A model generated the notes under the pieces. That model made no database searches and was not told the origin of the DNA. It saw only the letters and a program-made list of their open reading frames with translations. The position numbers and the translations under genes were made by a program. A stretch of DNA of 64,000 nt from Pedobacter ghigonis (lineage in GTDB: Bacteria; Bacteroidota; Bacteroidia; Sphingobacteriales; Sphingobacteriaceae): NCBI RefSeq assembly GCF_903166585.1, contig NZ_CAESCM010000005.1, positions 62,001-126,000 of the forward strand, given 5' to 3'. Shown one piece after another: positions 52,897-62,892 of the stretch. The number at the start of each line of letters is the position of its first letter. Positions within the stretch are counted from its first letter, which is position 1.

Positions 52897-55800
52897 ATGA
52901 GAAGAATTCTGCTATTTTCAGTCTTCCTACTGACCGTCTTTTCGAGTTCTGCCCAGCAGAGTAAGATAATAACCGGAACTGTTACCGATCAAAAAACCGG
53001 CGAAACCATAGCCGGTGTTAGTATAAGTATTAAGGGCACAACCAAAGGTGGCGTTACCACCAGGGCACAGGGTGAGTACAGCATCAGTATACCTACCGAT
53101 CAGCCAACGGTTTTGGTATTCAGATACGTAGGTTACCACGCCAAAGAGGTAACTGTAAACCAACAAAAAACAATAGATGTAACCTTAGCCGAGCAAAACA
53201 ACGACCTGGATCAGGTGGTGGTAGTAGGCTATGGTACGGTAGCCAAAAAAGACCTTACAGGTTCGGTAAGCTCGGTTAAAATGGCCGAGTTAAACAAAGC
53301 ACCGGTACGTTCTTTCGATGAGGCTTTAGCAGGTCGTGTAGCTGGGGTGCAGGTAACCTCGGCCGATGGCCGCCCGGGTTCAGGTGTTGATATTGTGATC
53401 CGTGGTAATAACTCGGTTACGCAGGCCAACAGTCCTTTGTATGTGGTAGATGGTTTCCTGATCGAAGATCCCAATAACAATGTGGTTAATCCGGCCGATA
53501 TCGAATCGATAGACATTTTAAAGGATGCATCGGCAACCGCTATTTACGGTGCCCGTGGCGCCAATGGGGTAGTGGTAATTACAACCAAAAAAGGTAAACA
53601 GGGCAAACCGGTATTTAGTTTCTCGAGTACATTAGGGGTGCAGCGCATGGCCAAAAAAATGGAAATGATGAGTCCTTACGAGTATGTAAAATACCAGCTA
53701 GAACTTACGCCTGCTTTAACCGGAACACCAGCTACACCTACGCAAATTTATCTTACCGATGGAAAAACCGTTGATTATTACAATGGTGTTAATGCGATTG
53801 ACTGGCAGGATTTGGTTTCGCGCACAGCCGTATACAACAATAACGATTTTGCGGTAAGGGGTGGAACCAAAAAACTGAAATATGCAGTTTCTACTTCAAC
53901 AGTTAACCAAAACGGTATTTTATTAAATTCAAATTATCAGAGATACACTGGTCGTGCGGTGATCGATTATGCCATTACCGATAAGTTAAAAGTAGGTATC
54001 AACGCCAATTACAGCTTCCTTAAACAAAAAGGGATCGACCCCACCAGGGGCGAAAATGGTGCTACTACCAACGTAATGACTTCTATTCTAGGCATGAGAC
54101 CAGTTCCTTCCGAAGTGTTTGATCTCGAAGATTCTTTCCAGGATCCGGATATGAACGCCGCGAACGATTACCGTATCAATCCGGTTATCAGCTTGCAGAA
54201 TTCGTACAATGTAACCACTACACACAACATTACCGCCAATGGTTATGCCGAATATGCAATTCTTAAAGATTTAAAACTGAGATCATCTTTCGGTATCATC
54301 GAAAATAAATCCGAAAATGATGTATTTAACAACACCAAAACCTCTGCAGGTCGCCCGGGAGGAGTAAACGGCGTAAACGGAAGAATCAGCAATAACAATT
54401 ACAGTAACTGGTTAAACGAAAACACGCTTACCTGGGATAAAAAAATAAGTAAAAAGTCGAAATTAAACCTGTTGGGAGGATTTACACTTCAAAAAAGGCA
54501 CACCTGGAGCAATGGCCGCTCCGTAACCCAATTGCCTAACGAAGACCTGATGTTTGATGGTTTTGACCAGGGCGTACAACAAAGGGTCGATCCTTCTGCA
54601 TCCGACTGGACCATGGCTTCTTTTTTAGGTCGCATTAATTACAATTACGATTCGAAATACTTGTTTACAGCCTCTTACCGGGCAGATGGATCTTCTAAAT
54701 TTCCAAGCCAGAACCACTGGGGGTATTTTCCTTCAGCAGCTATTGCCTGGAGGTTTGATCAGGAAAATTTCCTCAAAAAATCTAAAATATTATCAGAAGG
54801 TAAGTTGCGTGTGAGTTACGGACAAACCGGTAACAACCGCGTAGGCGATTTCGATTACCTGACCAATTATTTCAATCCGATTGTAAATACCTACACTTTT
54901 AACAACGAATATGTACCGGGGGTAATCCCTACCAAACTGGGTAATTCCGATTTGAAATGGGAAACCACCGAACAGGTAGATGCCGGTATTGATTTAGGCT
55001 TTTTTAAACAAAGAATTACCTTCAGTGCCGATGTATATAGAAAAGTAACCAAAGATTTATTGTTAAATACCCAATTGCCGCCATCGGCAGGTTTTGGTAC
55101 CGCATTAAAAAACATCGGTAGCGTAGAAAACAGGGGACTGGAGCTAACCTTAACTACCCAAAACATCGTTACTAAAGATTTTACCTGGAGTACCAATGCC
55201 AACATTGCCTTTAACCGCAATAAACTAATTTCGCTGGCCGAAGGTCAGAACACCCTCGAGAGTACCATTAACTGGGATGCCGCATGGCGTAACGTAAGTG
55301 CTTATGTTGCAGAAGTGGGCCAGCCTTTAGGTTCTATGTATGGCTACGAATGGTTGGGTACTTATAAATATGCCGATTTTAATACCTCCGTTAATGGCAG
55401 CGGTGTTACCGTTTATACCTTAAAACCAGAGGTAGCAACCAATGGCAATACAAGGGCAACCATCCAGCCGGGCGATATTAAATACAAAGACCAAAATGGC
55501 GATGGCGTGGTAAATGCCCAGGATTACGTTAAAACCGGAAATGGCTTACCGGCACACACCGGAGGTTTTTCTAATAACTTTACCTATAAAGGTTTCGATT
55601 TAAACATTTTCTTCCAGTGGTCGTACGGTAACGATCTTTTAAATGCCAATAAAATGCTGTTCGAAGGCAATTCAAATGGCTTGGGTAATTTTAATCAATA
55701 TGCAAGCTATGAAAACCGCTGGACGCCACAGAACGCTGAATCTGAAATGTTCCGCACCAGGGGCTTTTTTGGTGGCGGATATTCATCAAACTACGTAGAA

Positions 55801-56046
55801 GATGGTTCTTACCTGAGGCTAAAAACAGTATCGCTGGGCTATAACCTCGATCCGAAACTACTTAAAAAGGTATACCTTAAAACATTAAGGTTCTTTGTGT
55901 CGGCACAAAATTTAGCCACCTGGACCAAATATTCGGGAGCAGACCCTGAGGTAAATACCTACCGTTCTGTTTTAACGCCAGGCTTTGATTTCTCTGCCTA
56001 TCCGCGTGCCCGTACTGTAGTTTTTGGTACAAACCTTACATTTTAA
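52897..56046 (+). CDS. SusC/RagA-type TonB-dependent outer-membrane transporter
   Basis: A 1049-residue outer-membrane importer for oligosaccharides. Order: signal peptide (MRRILLFSVFLLTVFSSSAQ), CarboxypepD-reg-like domain (GTVTDQKTGETIAGVSISIKG), plug (VVVVGYGTVAKKDLTGSVSS, RIRGNNSVTQ-like VIRGNNSVTQ), then a 22-strand barrel ending FGTNLTF with C-terminal Phe. The plug's SRPGSG-type segment (DGRPGSGVDIVIRG) is standard. No STN domain is seen at the N-terminus, so it relies on TonB rather than on a sigma/anti-sigma pair. susD follows 20 bp later; together they bind and import the PUL glycan. Confidence 0.97.
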   Translation: MRRILLFSVFLLTVFSSSAQQSKIITGTVTDQKTGETIAGVSISIKGTTKGGVTTRAQGEYSISIPTDQPTVLVFRYVGYHAKEVTVNQQKTIDVTLAEQNNDLDQVVVVGYGTVAKKDLTGSVSSVKMAELNKAPVRSFDEALAGRVAGVQVTSADGRPGSGVDIVIRGNNSVTQANSPLYVVDGFLIEDPNNNVVNPADIESIDILKDASATAIYGARGANGVVVITTKKGKQGKPVFSFSSTLGVQRMAKKMEMMSPYEYVKYQLELTPALTGTPATPTQIYLTDGKTVDYYNGVNAIDWQDLVSRTAVYNNNDFAVRGGTKKLKYAVSTSTVNQNGILLNSNYQRYTGRAVIDYAITDKLKVGINANYSFLKQKGIDPTRGENGATTNVMTSILGMRPVPSEVFDLEDSFQDPDMNAANDYRINPVISLQNSYNVTTTHNITANGYAEYAILKDLKLRSSFGIIENKSENDVFNNTKTSAGRPGGVNGVNGRISNNNYSNWLNENTLTWDKKISKKSKLNLLGGFTLQKRHTWSNGRSVTQLPNEDLMFDGFDQGVQQRVDPSASDWTMASFLGRINYNYDSKYLFTASYRADGSSKFPSQNHWGYFPSAAIAWRFDQENFLKKSKILSEGKLRVSYGQTGNNRVGDFDYLTNYFNPIVNTYTFNNEYVPGVIPTKLGNSDLKWETTEQVDAGIDLGFFKQRITFSADVYRKVTKDLLLNTQLPPSAGFGTALKNIGSVENRGLELTLTTQNIVTKDFTWSTNANIAFNRNKLISLAEGQNTLESTINWDAAWRNVSAYVAEVGQPLGSMYGYEWLGTYKYADFNTSVNGSGVTVYTLKPEVATNGNTRATIQPGDIKYKDQNGDGVVNAQDYVKTGNGLPAHTGGFSNNFTYKGFDLNIFFQWSYGNDLLNANKMLFEGNSNGLGNFNQYASYENRWTPQNAESEMFRTRGFFGGGYSSNYVEDGSYLRLKTVSLGYNLDPKLLKKVYLKTLRFFVSAQNLATWTKYSGADPEVNTYRSVLTPGFDFSAYPRARTVVFGTNLTF

Positions 56047-56065
56047 TCAAATAAATTATTTCAAG

Positions 56066-57757
56066 ATGAAAAAGATATATGTATTATTAGTTTTGGTGGC
56101 CATTGCCAGCAGCTCTTGTAAGAAATTCTTAGATACCCAGCCAACCGATAAAATTGCACTTGAACAATATTATACCGATGAAACCGGTTTAACCCAGGCT
56201 TTGGCAGGGGTGTACGATCCACTGGGTTCAGGTAATGTGTACGGCAATTTACCAAACGGTTTCGAGGCTTGTACCGACGAGGGTTACTATGCCCGCTCGG
56301 GTCAGGTAACCGGTATACAGGTATTTAATTTCGATCCTTCTAATACCAATGTAACCAGTTTGTGGACCGATCTTTATACCGGAATTAACCGCGCAAACGA
56401 TTTAATTGCACACATCGATGTACCGCAAATGGATGAAGGCAAGCGGCAGATTATATTGGGCGAGGCTTTGTTTTTAAGAGGCTATTACTACTTTATGCTG
56501 GTTACCCGTTTTGGCGATGTACCTTTAAGGTTAGCGCCAACCACAAGTCCTAACGATGTGCAGTTGGCCCGCACCAAAACGGCTGATGTTTATGCCCAGA
56601 TATTGAAAGACATGACCACAGCCGAAACAAAAGTGGCCACTTCTACCGCAATTGGTTATCCCAGCCGCGTTTCAAAAACGGTAGTACAGGGTATTCTGGC
56701 CAGGGTTTGTTTGCAAATGGCAGGTTACCCGCTAAACGATACCGGTAAATATGCCGAGGCACTGGCCTGGACTAAAAAGGTAATCAGCTCGGGCGAACAT
56801 GCCTTAAATACAACCTTTAGTACCGATGCTACCTTTAATGGTTTCAATGAAACTTTGCCATCGGTACCAGCCAATTCCAATAATGCCTATCGCCAGATAT
56901 TTATCAATGCTGCACAAGAGATTTACAACACCAAAGAGAGCATGTGGGAAATTGAATTTAAAGGTAACCGTGCCGATGGTTACTTAGATCTGGGGCCTTT
57001 GGGGAGTCAGGTGGGAATTACCATGACACCATCGGCAGCCAATTCGCCCTTGTATTCCTACCCGGGTTATTGCTATGGTTTTATAAAAGGAACCGCACGT
57101 TTATACAATAAATACGATGCAACCGGAAAAGATTTACGCCGCGATTGGGTACTCACTACTTATACCTGGACCGTTAACAATACTACCAATACCGCTACAA
57201 AAACGGCTATTGCCAAAACCGTACAATACGGCAGGGATATGGCCAAATGGAGAAGAGAGTACGAACTGCTTACGCCTAAAGATAAAAACCAGACCGGAAT
57301 TAACTTCCCGGTGCTGCGGTATGCCGATATCCTGTTGATGTTTGCTGAAGCTGAAAATCAGGTAAATGGTCCAACAGCCGACGCTTACAATGCCATTAAC
57401 CAGGTACGCCGAAGAGGTTACGGGTTGCCGGTTGCGGCAGCAAGTGTTGTGGCAGATTTGACCGGACTTAACAAAGCTACCTTTCAGCAAGCTATAGAAG
57501 ACGAGCGCATGCGCGAGTTGTGTTTTGAAGGTTTACGCCGTATGGATTTAATCCGCTGGAATAAATTTGTAAGCACCATGAATTCGGTTGGCGCCGAAAT
57601 GGGTGCTGCACCTACCACTGGCGCACTAACTTCGGGTAACCAGCAATATGGTGGTTTAGGCGGCAAAAATGTTACGGCAAGAAATTTATTGTTCCCCATT
57701 CCTTCTTTAGAAATGTCGTCGAACAAATTAATTACAGAAAATAACCCGGGCTGGTAA
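56066..57757 (+). CDS. SusD/RagB-type glycan-binding lipoprotein
   Basis: A 563-residue surface lipoprotein that holds glycan over the SusC pore. I start at the ATG at 56066 (MKKIYVLLVLVAIASSSCKKF), which gives a lipobox with Cys18. The track from 56024 would add a spurious 14-residue tail inside susC. Typical segments are FLDTQPTDKIALEQYYTDETGL, GINRANDLIAHID, EALFLRGYYYFMLVTRFGDVPL, PVLRYADILLMFAEAENQV and ALGEKMR-like EDERMRELCFEGLRRMDLIRW. The SusD C-terminus FPIPSLEMSSNKLITENNPGW is intact. Confidence 0.96.
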   Translation: MKKIYVLLVLVAIASSSCKKFLDTQPTDKIALEQYYTDETGLTQALAGVYDPLGSGNVYGNLPNGFEACTDEGYYARSGQVTGIQVFNFDPSNTNVTSLWTDLYTGINRANDLIAHIDVPQMDEGKRQIILGEALFLRGYYYFMLVTRFGDVPLRLAPTTSPNDVQLARTKTADVYAQILKDMTTAETKVATSTAIGYPSRVSKTVVQGILARVCLQMAGYPLNDTGKYAEALAWTKKVISSGEHALNTTFSTDATFNGFNETLPSVPANSNNAYRQIFINAAQEIYNTKESMWEIEFKGNRADGYLDLGPLGSQVGITMTPSAANSPLYSYPGYCYGFIKGTARLYNKYDATGKDLRRDWVLTTYTWTVNNTTNTATKTAIAKTVQYGRDMAKWRREYELLTPKDKNQTGINFPVLRYADILLMFAEAENQVNGPTADAYNAINQVRRRGYGLPVAAASVVADLTGLNKATFQQAIEDERMRELCFEGLRRMDLIRWNKFVSTMNSVGAEMGAAPTTGALTSGNQQYGGLGGKNVTARNLLFPIPSLEMSSNKLITENNPGW

Positions 57758-57773
57758 CAAGCTGCAAGTCAAT

Positions 57774-57805
57774 AAAATCTGCCGGTTTAAACCCGGCAGA
57801 TTTTT
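57774..57805 (+). terminator. Terminator inside the PUL operon
   Basis: A 12-bp stem AAAATCTGCCGG / CCGGCAGATTTT with a 7-nt loop and T-run, 17 bp after the susD stop and 23 bp before the next gene. It could let the susCD pair be expressed more than the downstream genes. Confidence 0.75.
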
Positions 57806-57827
57806 AGCGTAGTATAACAATCAATGT

Positions 57828-59417
57828 ATGGCTTTAAAAAGAATCATTTTAGGTTTAATTACCATTAGCAGTTTATCGCTCCAGGCACAGGAAAGTGCGA
57901 TATGGGAGGATTTTAAAACCGCAAAAAGTACAGGTGCTACGCCTGTTTTGCCCGATTTCTCTTATGCCGGTTACCGCTACAGCGAAGAAGCCATACCCAC
58001 GGTAAATTATAAGGTTTTCGATGTAACCAGCTTTGGAGCCGTTCCAAACGATAATGTATCGGATAAAAAAGCATTTATAAGTGCCATTGCAGCAGCAGAG
58101 GCCAATGGCGAAGGGATTATTTATTTCCCCAAAGGCCGGTACCTGTTTAATACCGCTAACGACGACCAAAAGGTGATCCGCATCTCAGGGTCGAAAATTG
58201 TACTAAGGGGAGCGGGTAACGGAGAAGGTGGGACTGTTTTGTTTTTTGATAAAGATTTGCCTCCCGCCAATCCAAAGCAAATGTGGTCGGTACCGATGGC
58301 CATAAACATTGGTGCAAAGGGTGCGAATAAAAAACTGGCTGATGTAACAGCTAACGCCCCGCGCGAAAGCCACATCATTGAAGTAAGTAATGCCTCTAAA
58401 ATTAAGGCCGGCGACTGGATTATCCTCGAGGTAACCAATAACAGCCCCGAACTAATTAGTTACGATTTAAAGGGCATAAAACCCGATACCAGCTGGGCTT
58501 CGCTGATTAAAAAAGGGGTCCAGGTTAATGAACGCCATCAAGTGGCTAAAGTAGACGGCAACAAGCTTATGCTGGTAGAACCCATCCATTACGATGTGCA
58601 GGCCAAGCACCACTGGACCGTTTTGGGCTTTGCCCATTTAAGCGAGGTAGGGGTCGAAAATATTGCTTTCGAAGGCAACTGGCTAAAGAAATTTGTGCAC
58701 CACCGCTCAGCGCAGGATGATAGCGGATGGAGTATCCTGAGTTTAAACAAATCGGTAAACTCCTGGGTAAGAAACTGCACCTTCCGCAATGTAAACAACG
58801 GTTTAACCATCGGGGCATCGGCAGCCTGTACAGCTATTGATTTGGTTTTTGAGGGCAACATGGGACATAATTCTGTAGATGCCGCTGGTGGTTCGACCGG
58901 TATTTTGCTGGCCAATATTACCGATTTAACCGGTATGCACCATGCTGTAGGCGTAGGTGGCGGAAGTACTACCGCTACCGTAATCTGGCGTTCGAGATAC
59001 CCCGAAAATACCTGTTTCGAATCGCATTCCTCGCAGCCACGCTGCACCTTGCTCGATCTGGTAACCGGCGGCCTGTCTGACGGAAGGGCGGGAGGAGCGA
59101 TATTTAATATGCCCAACCATGGTCGTAATCTGGTGTTGTGGAACTATAAGCAGTTAGGCACTGCCAGAAAGAATTTCGAATTCTGGCCAGCCAAATCAAT
59201 CTGGTGGAAAATAGTGCCGCCCATTATTGTGGGGTATCATGGTGCCGAAACCACCTTCAATAAAGATCAGGTACAGGTATTGGAAAGCCTGGGTAAAGCG
59301 GTACAACCCGAATCGTTGTTTGAAGCCCAATTGGAATTAAGATTAGGTAAATTACCCCAGTGGATAGCCGAAGAGAAAAAGAAAATTAAAGCACAGGATA
59401 ATCTGGCCGAAAAATAA
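57828..59417 (+). CDS. Secreted right-handed parallel beta-helix protein (pectate-lyase superfamily)
   Basis: A 529-residue exported protein (signal MALKRIILGLITISSLSLQAQ). The N-terminal Pectate_lyase_3-like start is VFDVTSFGAVPNDNVSDKKAF with GIIYFPKGRYLFNTA, then beta-helix coils with the usual alternate Asn/Val/Gly pattern through about residue 400 (NVNNGLTIGASAACTAIDLVFEGN). The C-terminal part (FEAQLELRLGKLPQWIAEE) resembles the DUF4955 extension. It is the only lyase candidate near GH88. The catalytic residues cannot be assigned with confidence from sequence, and hydrolase activity is possible too. Confidence 0.75.
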   Translation: MALKRIILGLITISSLSLQAQESAIWEDFKTAKSTGATPVLPDFSYAGYRYSEEAIPTVNYKVFDVTSFGAVPNDNVSDKKAFISAIAAAEANGEGIIYFPKGRYLFNTANDDQKVIRISGSKIVLRGAGNGEGGTVLFFDKDLPPANPKQMWSVPMAINIGAKGANKKLADVTANAPRESHIIEVSNASKIKAGDWIILEVTNNSPELISYDLKGIKPDTSWASLIKKGVQVNERHQVAKVDGNKLMLVEPIHYDVQAKHHWTVLGFAHLSEVGVENIAFEGNWLKKFVHHRSAQDDSGWSILSLNKSVNSWVRNCTFRNVNNGLTIGASAACTAIDLVFEGNMGHNSVDAAGGSTGILLANITDLTGMHHAVGVGGGSTTATVIWRSRYPENTCFESHSSQPRCTLLDLVTGGLSDGRAGGAIFNMPNHGRNLVLWNYKQLGTARKNFEFWPAKSIWWKIVPPIIVGYHGAETTFNKDQVQVLESLGKAVQPESLFEAQLELRLGKLPQWIAEEKKKIKAQDNLAEK

Positions 59418-59465
59418 GAGGAGCAACAGAAAGGAATAAGCACATACCCGGCACAGCTGCCCATA

Positions 59466-60968
59466 ATGAAAACTGATAAAAACCCAAGACGAATGAGCAA
59501 TAAAAAATATCCTCCATATATCCTGTTTTTTCTTTCCCTGTTAGTTGCGTTTCCGGCCGTGGCACAAAAGGGTACTAAAGCTAAAACTAGCCCAAATTTG
59601 TTAATTATCATGGCCGATCAGTGGAGAGGGCAGGCACTGGGTTTCGAAGGCCGTGAGCCGGTATTGACGCCCTATTTAGATCGGTATGCCAAAGAGAGTT
59701 TAGTGCTGAGCCAGATGGTGAGTAATTACCCCGTTTGTTCGCCAGCCAGGGCTATGCTCATGACCGGACAATACCCACTCAAAAACCATGTTTACAGCAA
59801 TGTAAACTCCAGTTCAGCGCCTTTCGGCATCGAACTTCAAAAAGATGCCGTATGCTGGTCGGATGTATTGAAACAGAACGGCTATTCGAACGGTTACATA
59901 GGTAAATGGCATCTCGATTCGCCTTATCAACCTTACATTTCTACTTCAAACAACACCGGAAAAGTAGCCTGGAACGAGTGGACTGACCCAGAGCGCAGGC
60001 ATGGTTTCGATTATTGGTATGCCTATGGTACTTACGATGAACACAACAAACCCATGTACTGGGATACTAATGATAAACGTGACGATTTTAAGTACGTAAA
60101 CCAATGGGGGCCAGAGCACGAAGCCGATAAAGCATTGGCTTACTTTAAAAATGAAAGCGGAAAAATCCGTAAAAATGGTGCGCCTTTCTCATTGGTGGTT
60201 TCCATGAACCCGCCGCACTCTAATTACCGCACCGTACCCGAAAAATACTATAGCCTGTACAAAGATGTTTCTTTGACCGATTTGGTAAAAGATCCCAATA
60301 TCCCGGCAGCAGGTACGGCATTTGGCGATCAGTACCGTAAAGATGTGCGTTATTATTATGCCAATATTACTGGCGTAGATGAGCAGATTGGCCGTATTTT
60401 ACAAGGCTTAAAAGATCAGCACTTGGAGGAGAATACCATTGTGGTCATTATGGCCGATCATGGTAACTGTTTAGGTAAACATGACGAAGAATCCAAAAAC
60501 AACATCTTTGAAGAGTCGCTGCGGATTCCTTTCATTGTTAACTGGAAAGGTCATATCCAGCCCCGTAAAGATGATACCTTTTTAGGCAGTGTGCCTGATA
60601 TTTATCCAACCCTTTTAGATTTGATGGGATTAAAAAATAAAACACCAAAAGACGTAGATGGTAAGAGTTACGCCCAGTATTACCTGAATGGTAAAGGTGA
60701 AAAACCAGCCGAACAGTACATTTTAGGAGCCATTGGCAGCAACAATGTAAACATCAACACCGGTTTCAGGGGCATTCGTACCAAAGACTATAAGCTGGCT
60801 TTTGTGAAGAAAAAGGGCAAAGGCGCTTATGAATTGTACGATTTAAAAGCAGATCCTTTCGAACTTAAAAACATTTATCAGCCGGGGCTGCCCATCGTGA
60901 AAAAGCTGCAGCCAGTTTTGCTGCAGTGGCTCGAAAAAACAAAAGATGTTTTTACGCCCGGCCAATAA
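59466..60968 (+). CDS. S1-family sulfatase
   Basis: A 500-residue exported sulfatase that removes sulfate esters from the PUL glycan. The active-site motif is YPVCSPARAMLMTGQ, with Cys91 (C-S-P-A-R) to be converted to formylglycine. Metal-ligand segments are LIIMADQWRGQA and VVIMADHGNCLGKH. The C-terminus carries the usual FRGIRTKDYKLAFV subdomain. Two starts are possible: ATG 59466, or ATG 59493 (MSNKKYPPYILFF). Either has a signal peptide ending at about FPAVAQKG. The Cys-type motif would need an external maturation enzyme, not found in the window; the FGE-like gene at 37710 lacks the needed cysteine pair. Confidence 0.92.
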   Translation: MKTDKNPRRMSNKKYPPYILFFLSLLVAFPAVAQKGTKAKTSPNLLIIMADQWRGQALGFEGREPVLTPYLDRYAKESLVLSQMVSNYPVCSPARAMLMTGQYPLKNHVYSNVNSSSAPFGIELQKDAVCWSDVLKQNGYSNGYIGKWHLDSPYQPYISTSNNTGKVAWNEWTDPERRHGFDYWYAYGTYDEHNKPMYWDTNDKRDDFKYVNQWGPEHEADKALAYFKNESGKIRKNGAPFSLVVSMNPPHSNYRTVPEKYYSLYKDVSLTDLVKDPNIPAAGTAFGDQYRKDVRYYYANITGVDEQIGRILQGLKDQHLEENTIVVIMADHGNCLGKHDEESKNNIFEESLRIPFIVNWKGHIQPRKDDTFLGSVPDIYPTLLDLMGLKNKTPKDVDGKSYAQYYLNGKGEKPAEQYILGAIGSNNVNINTGFRGIRTKDYKLAFVKKKGKGAYELYDLKADPFELKNIYQPGLPIVKKLQPVLLQWLEKTKDVFTPGQ

Positions 60969-60982
60969 CCTTTTAACCTGTT

Positions 60983-62515
60983 ATGACCAAACAAATGAAA
61001 AGAAACTTAATTTATAAATGCCTGGTATGTTTGCCATTGCTTGGCACTGTTACCCCCGTGCTTGCACAAAATAAAGAAGCTGATAAAGTAAAAATGGAGC
61101 ACGCCCAGATTGGCATTGTTGAAGATGCAAAATCGGGCTACAAGCATACCACCCACCCCGGAGCACAGTGGTTTCCGGAGGCTGGTTTAGGTATGTTTAT
61201 CCATTGGAGCATTTCATCGATTAAACAAATAGACCTCTCGTGGCCCATGATGGCCGGCACCCAGATTGGCTGGCGCTCGCCCAAAATGGATTCGGCATCG
61301 GTTAAAAAGATTATGGATTCGGGCAATTATTTTGCCGGAAATGGCTGCGAAAAAACAAACAGCTGTATTACTCCGCTTGAGTATTGGGCACTGGCCAAAG
61401 ACTTTAATCCTCAAAACTACGACCCCGAAAAATGGATTAAAGCAGCCAAAGCAGCCGGTATGACTTATGCGGTGCTTACAGCAAGACATCATGATGGTTT
61501 TGCCCTGTGGCCAAGCGCTTATGGTAATTTCAATACCAAAAACTACATGGGTGGCCGCGATCTAGTAAAAGATTATGTGGCCGCCTGCAGAAAATATGGG
61601 TTAAAGGTTGGGATTTATTACTCAGGACCAGACTGGCACCAAAATGGAGATTTCCAAAATTTTATGTACTATGGGCTAGGTAGGGATTACCCAAATATCC
61701 CGGTGCTGGATGAAAATTTAAGGCCTCGGACTACCGTAAAAACCGAAGCTGAAAAGCAGGCCCATTACAATGAAATGGCGGCTTACGTAAAAGGGCAGGT
61801 TACGGAACTGTTAAGCAATTACGGGCAGATTGATATGATCTGGTTCGATGGAGCAGCCGATATTCCGCGTGGAAATAAAGCCTGGGATAAATGCATAACC
61901 ATGGCCGAAATCCATAGATTGCAACCTGGCATTGTGGTAAGTCCAAGGTTTTTCGGTTATGGCGATTACAAAACCTTTGAGCAGGATAAAGCATTGCCCA
62001 AAACCAAGCAAGATGGCTGGGCCGAACTTTGTACCACCATTACCGATGGAGGCTGGGGCTATACAGGAAAGCCTTTAAAACCCGTTGCGCTGGTGCTCAA
62101 CAATCTGATTAAGTGCAGGGCCAATAATGCCAATATGCTGTTAAATTACGGGCCAACTAAAGAAGGGGTACTTACTCCTGAAATGTACACCAGTCTGGCC
62201 GAAATTGCCGGTTGGATGAAAGTAAATGGCAGTGCCATAAAAGGTGCACAGGCACTCGATGCCAGCGAATCGGCATCGGTACCGGCCACAGCAGCAGCCA
62301 AGCGCCGCTACCTGTTTTTACTGGCTCATAAAAAGGGTGAAAAACCAGTCGATGAACAGGTGACTTTTAGCACAAAGGGAAGTATTAAAAACGTAAGCCT
62401 GGCAGGCAATAAAGTACCCCTTAAATACAGCGTAGCAAATGGACAGCTTACGGTACAGGTACCGGCAGCATTAAGAACCGTATTGCCTGATGTTATTGAG
62501 CTGGAGTTGAAGTAA
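60983..62515 (+). CDS. Alpha-L-fucosidase, family GH29
   Basis: A 510-residue exported fucosidase (signal MTKQMKRNLIYKCLVCLPLL; an ATG at 60995 gives a shorter n-region). It shows GAQWFPEAGLGMFIHWSISS, the GH29 N-terminal signature, and LTARHHDGFALWPSAYG. QIDMIWFDGAADIPRGN contains the catalytic nucleophile Asp289. Typical of the family, it removes terminal alpha-L-fucose from the glycan. It is the last gene of the PUL and follows the sulfatase by 14 bp, so the two are probably translated from one transcript. It could act after desulfation. Confidence 0.93.
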   Translation: MTKQMKRNLIYKCLVCLPLLGTVTPVLAQNKEADKVKMEHAQIGIVEDAKSGYKHTTHPGAQWFPEAGLGMFIHWSISSIKQIDLSWPMMAGTQIGWRSPKMDSASVKKIMDSGNYFAGNGCEKTNSCITPLEYWALAKDFNPQNYDPEKWIKAAKAAGMTYAVLTARHHDGFALWPSAYGNFNTKNYMGGRDLVKDYVAACRKYGLKVGIYYSGPDWHQNGDFQNFMYYGLGRDYPNIPVLDENLRPRTTVKTEAEKQAHYNEMAAYVKGQVTELLSNYGQIDMIWFDGAADIPRGNKAWDKCITMAEIHRLQPGIVVSPRFFGYGDYKTFEQDKALPKTKQDGWAELCTTITDGGWGYTGKPLKPVALVLNNLIKCRANNANMLLNYGPTKEGVLTPEMYTSLAEIAGWMKVNGSAIKGAQALDASESASVPATAAAKRRYLFLLAHKKGEKPVDEQVTFSTKGSIKNVSLAGNKVPLKYSVANGQLTVQVPAALRTVLPDVIELELK

Positions 62516-62892
62516 GCAGAAATCGGGTTGCTTTATGGACTAACCCACAATAAAGGTTGTAAAGGGCCAAAGAACTTAATAAAAATAAAAATGTTGTTAC
62601 GGAATTGTATCCTTTTCTCTTTAACTTATTGGCTTTTAGTTTTTTTTGCTTTCTGTATTGATAATTAGCTTAGTCATTTGTTAGTTTGAAATAGTGATGA
62701 CAAGACAATGAAAAATCAGCTTAAATAGGTATTCTATATTCCACCACAAAGTGGGCTATAAGGATTTCAGTATAATTGTTTATAGCTTCCATAAAAACAG
62801 TTGTAATAGCAATGTTTACGTTAGGATTATGGATAATAAAGAGAAACCGTATCAGACCTAATGACAAATAAATCTAGGACGGCACAATGAGC
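62516..62892. other. Intergenic region, probable island boundary
   Basis: 377 bp, strongly AT-rich. No ORF, strong terminator or repeat was found. It separates the PUL from the HTH gene and the structured element that follow. Confidence 0.4.
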
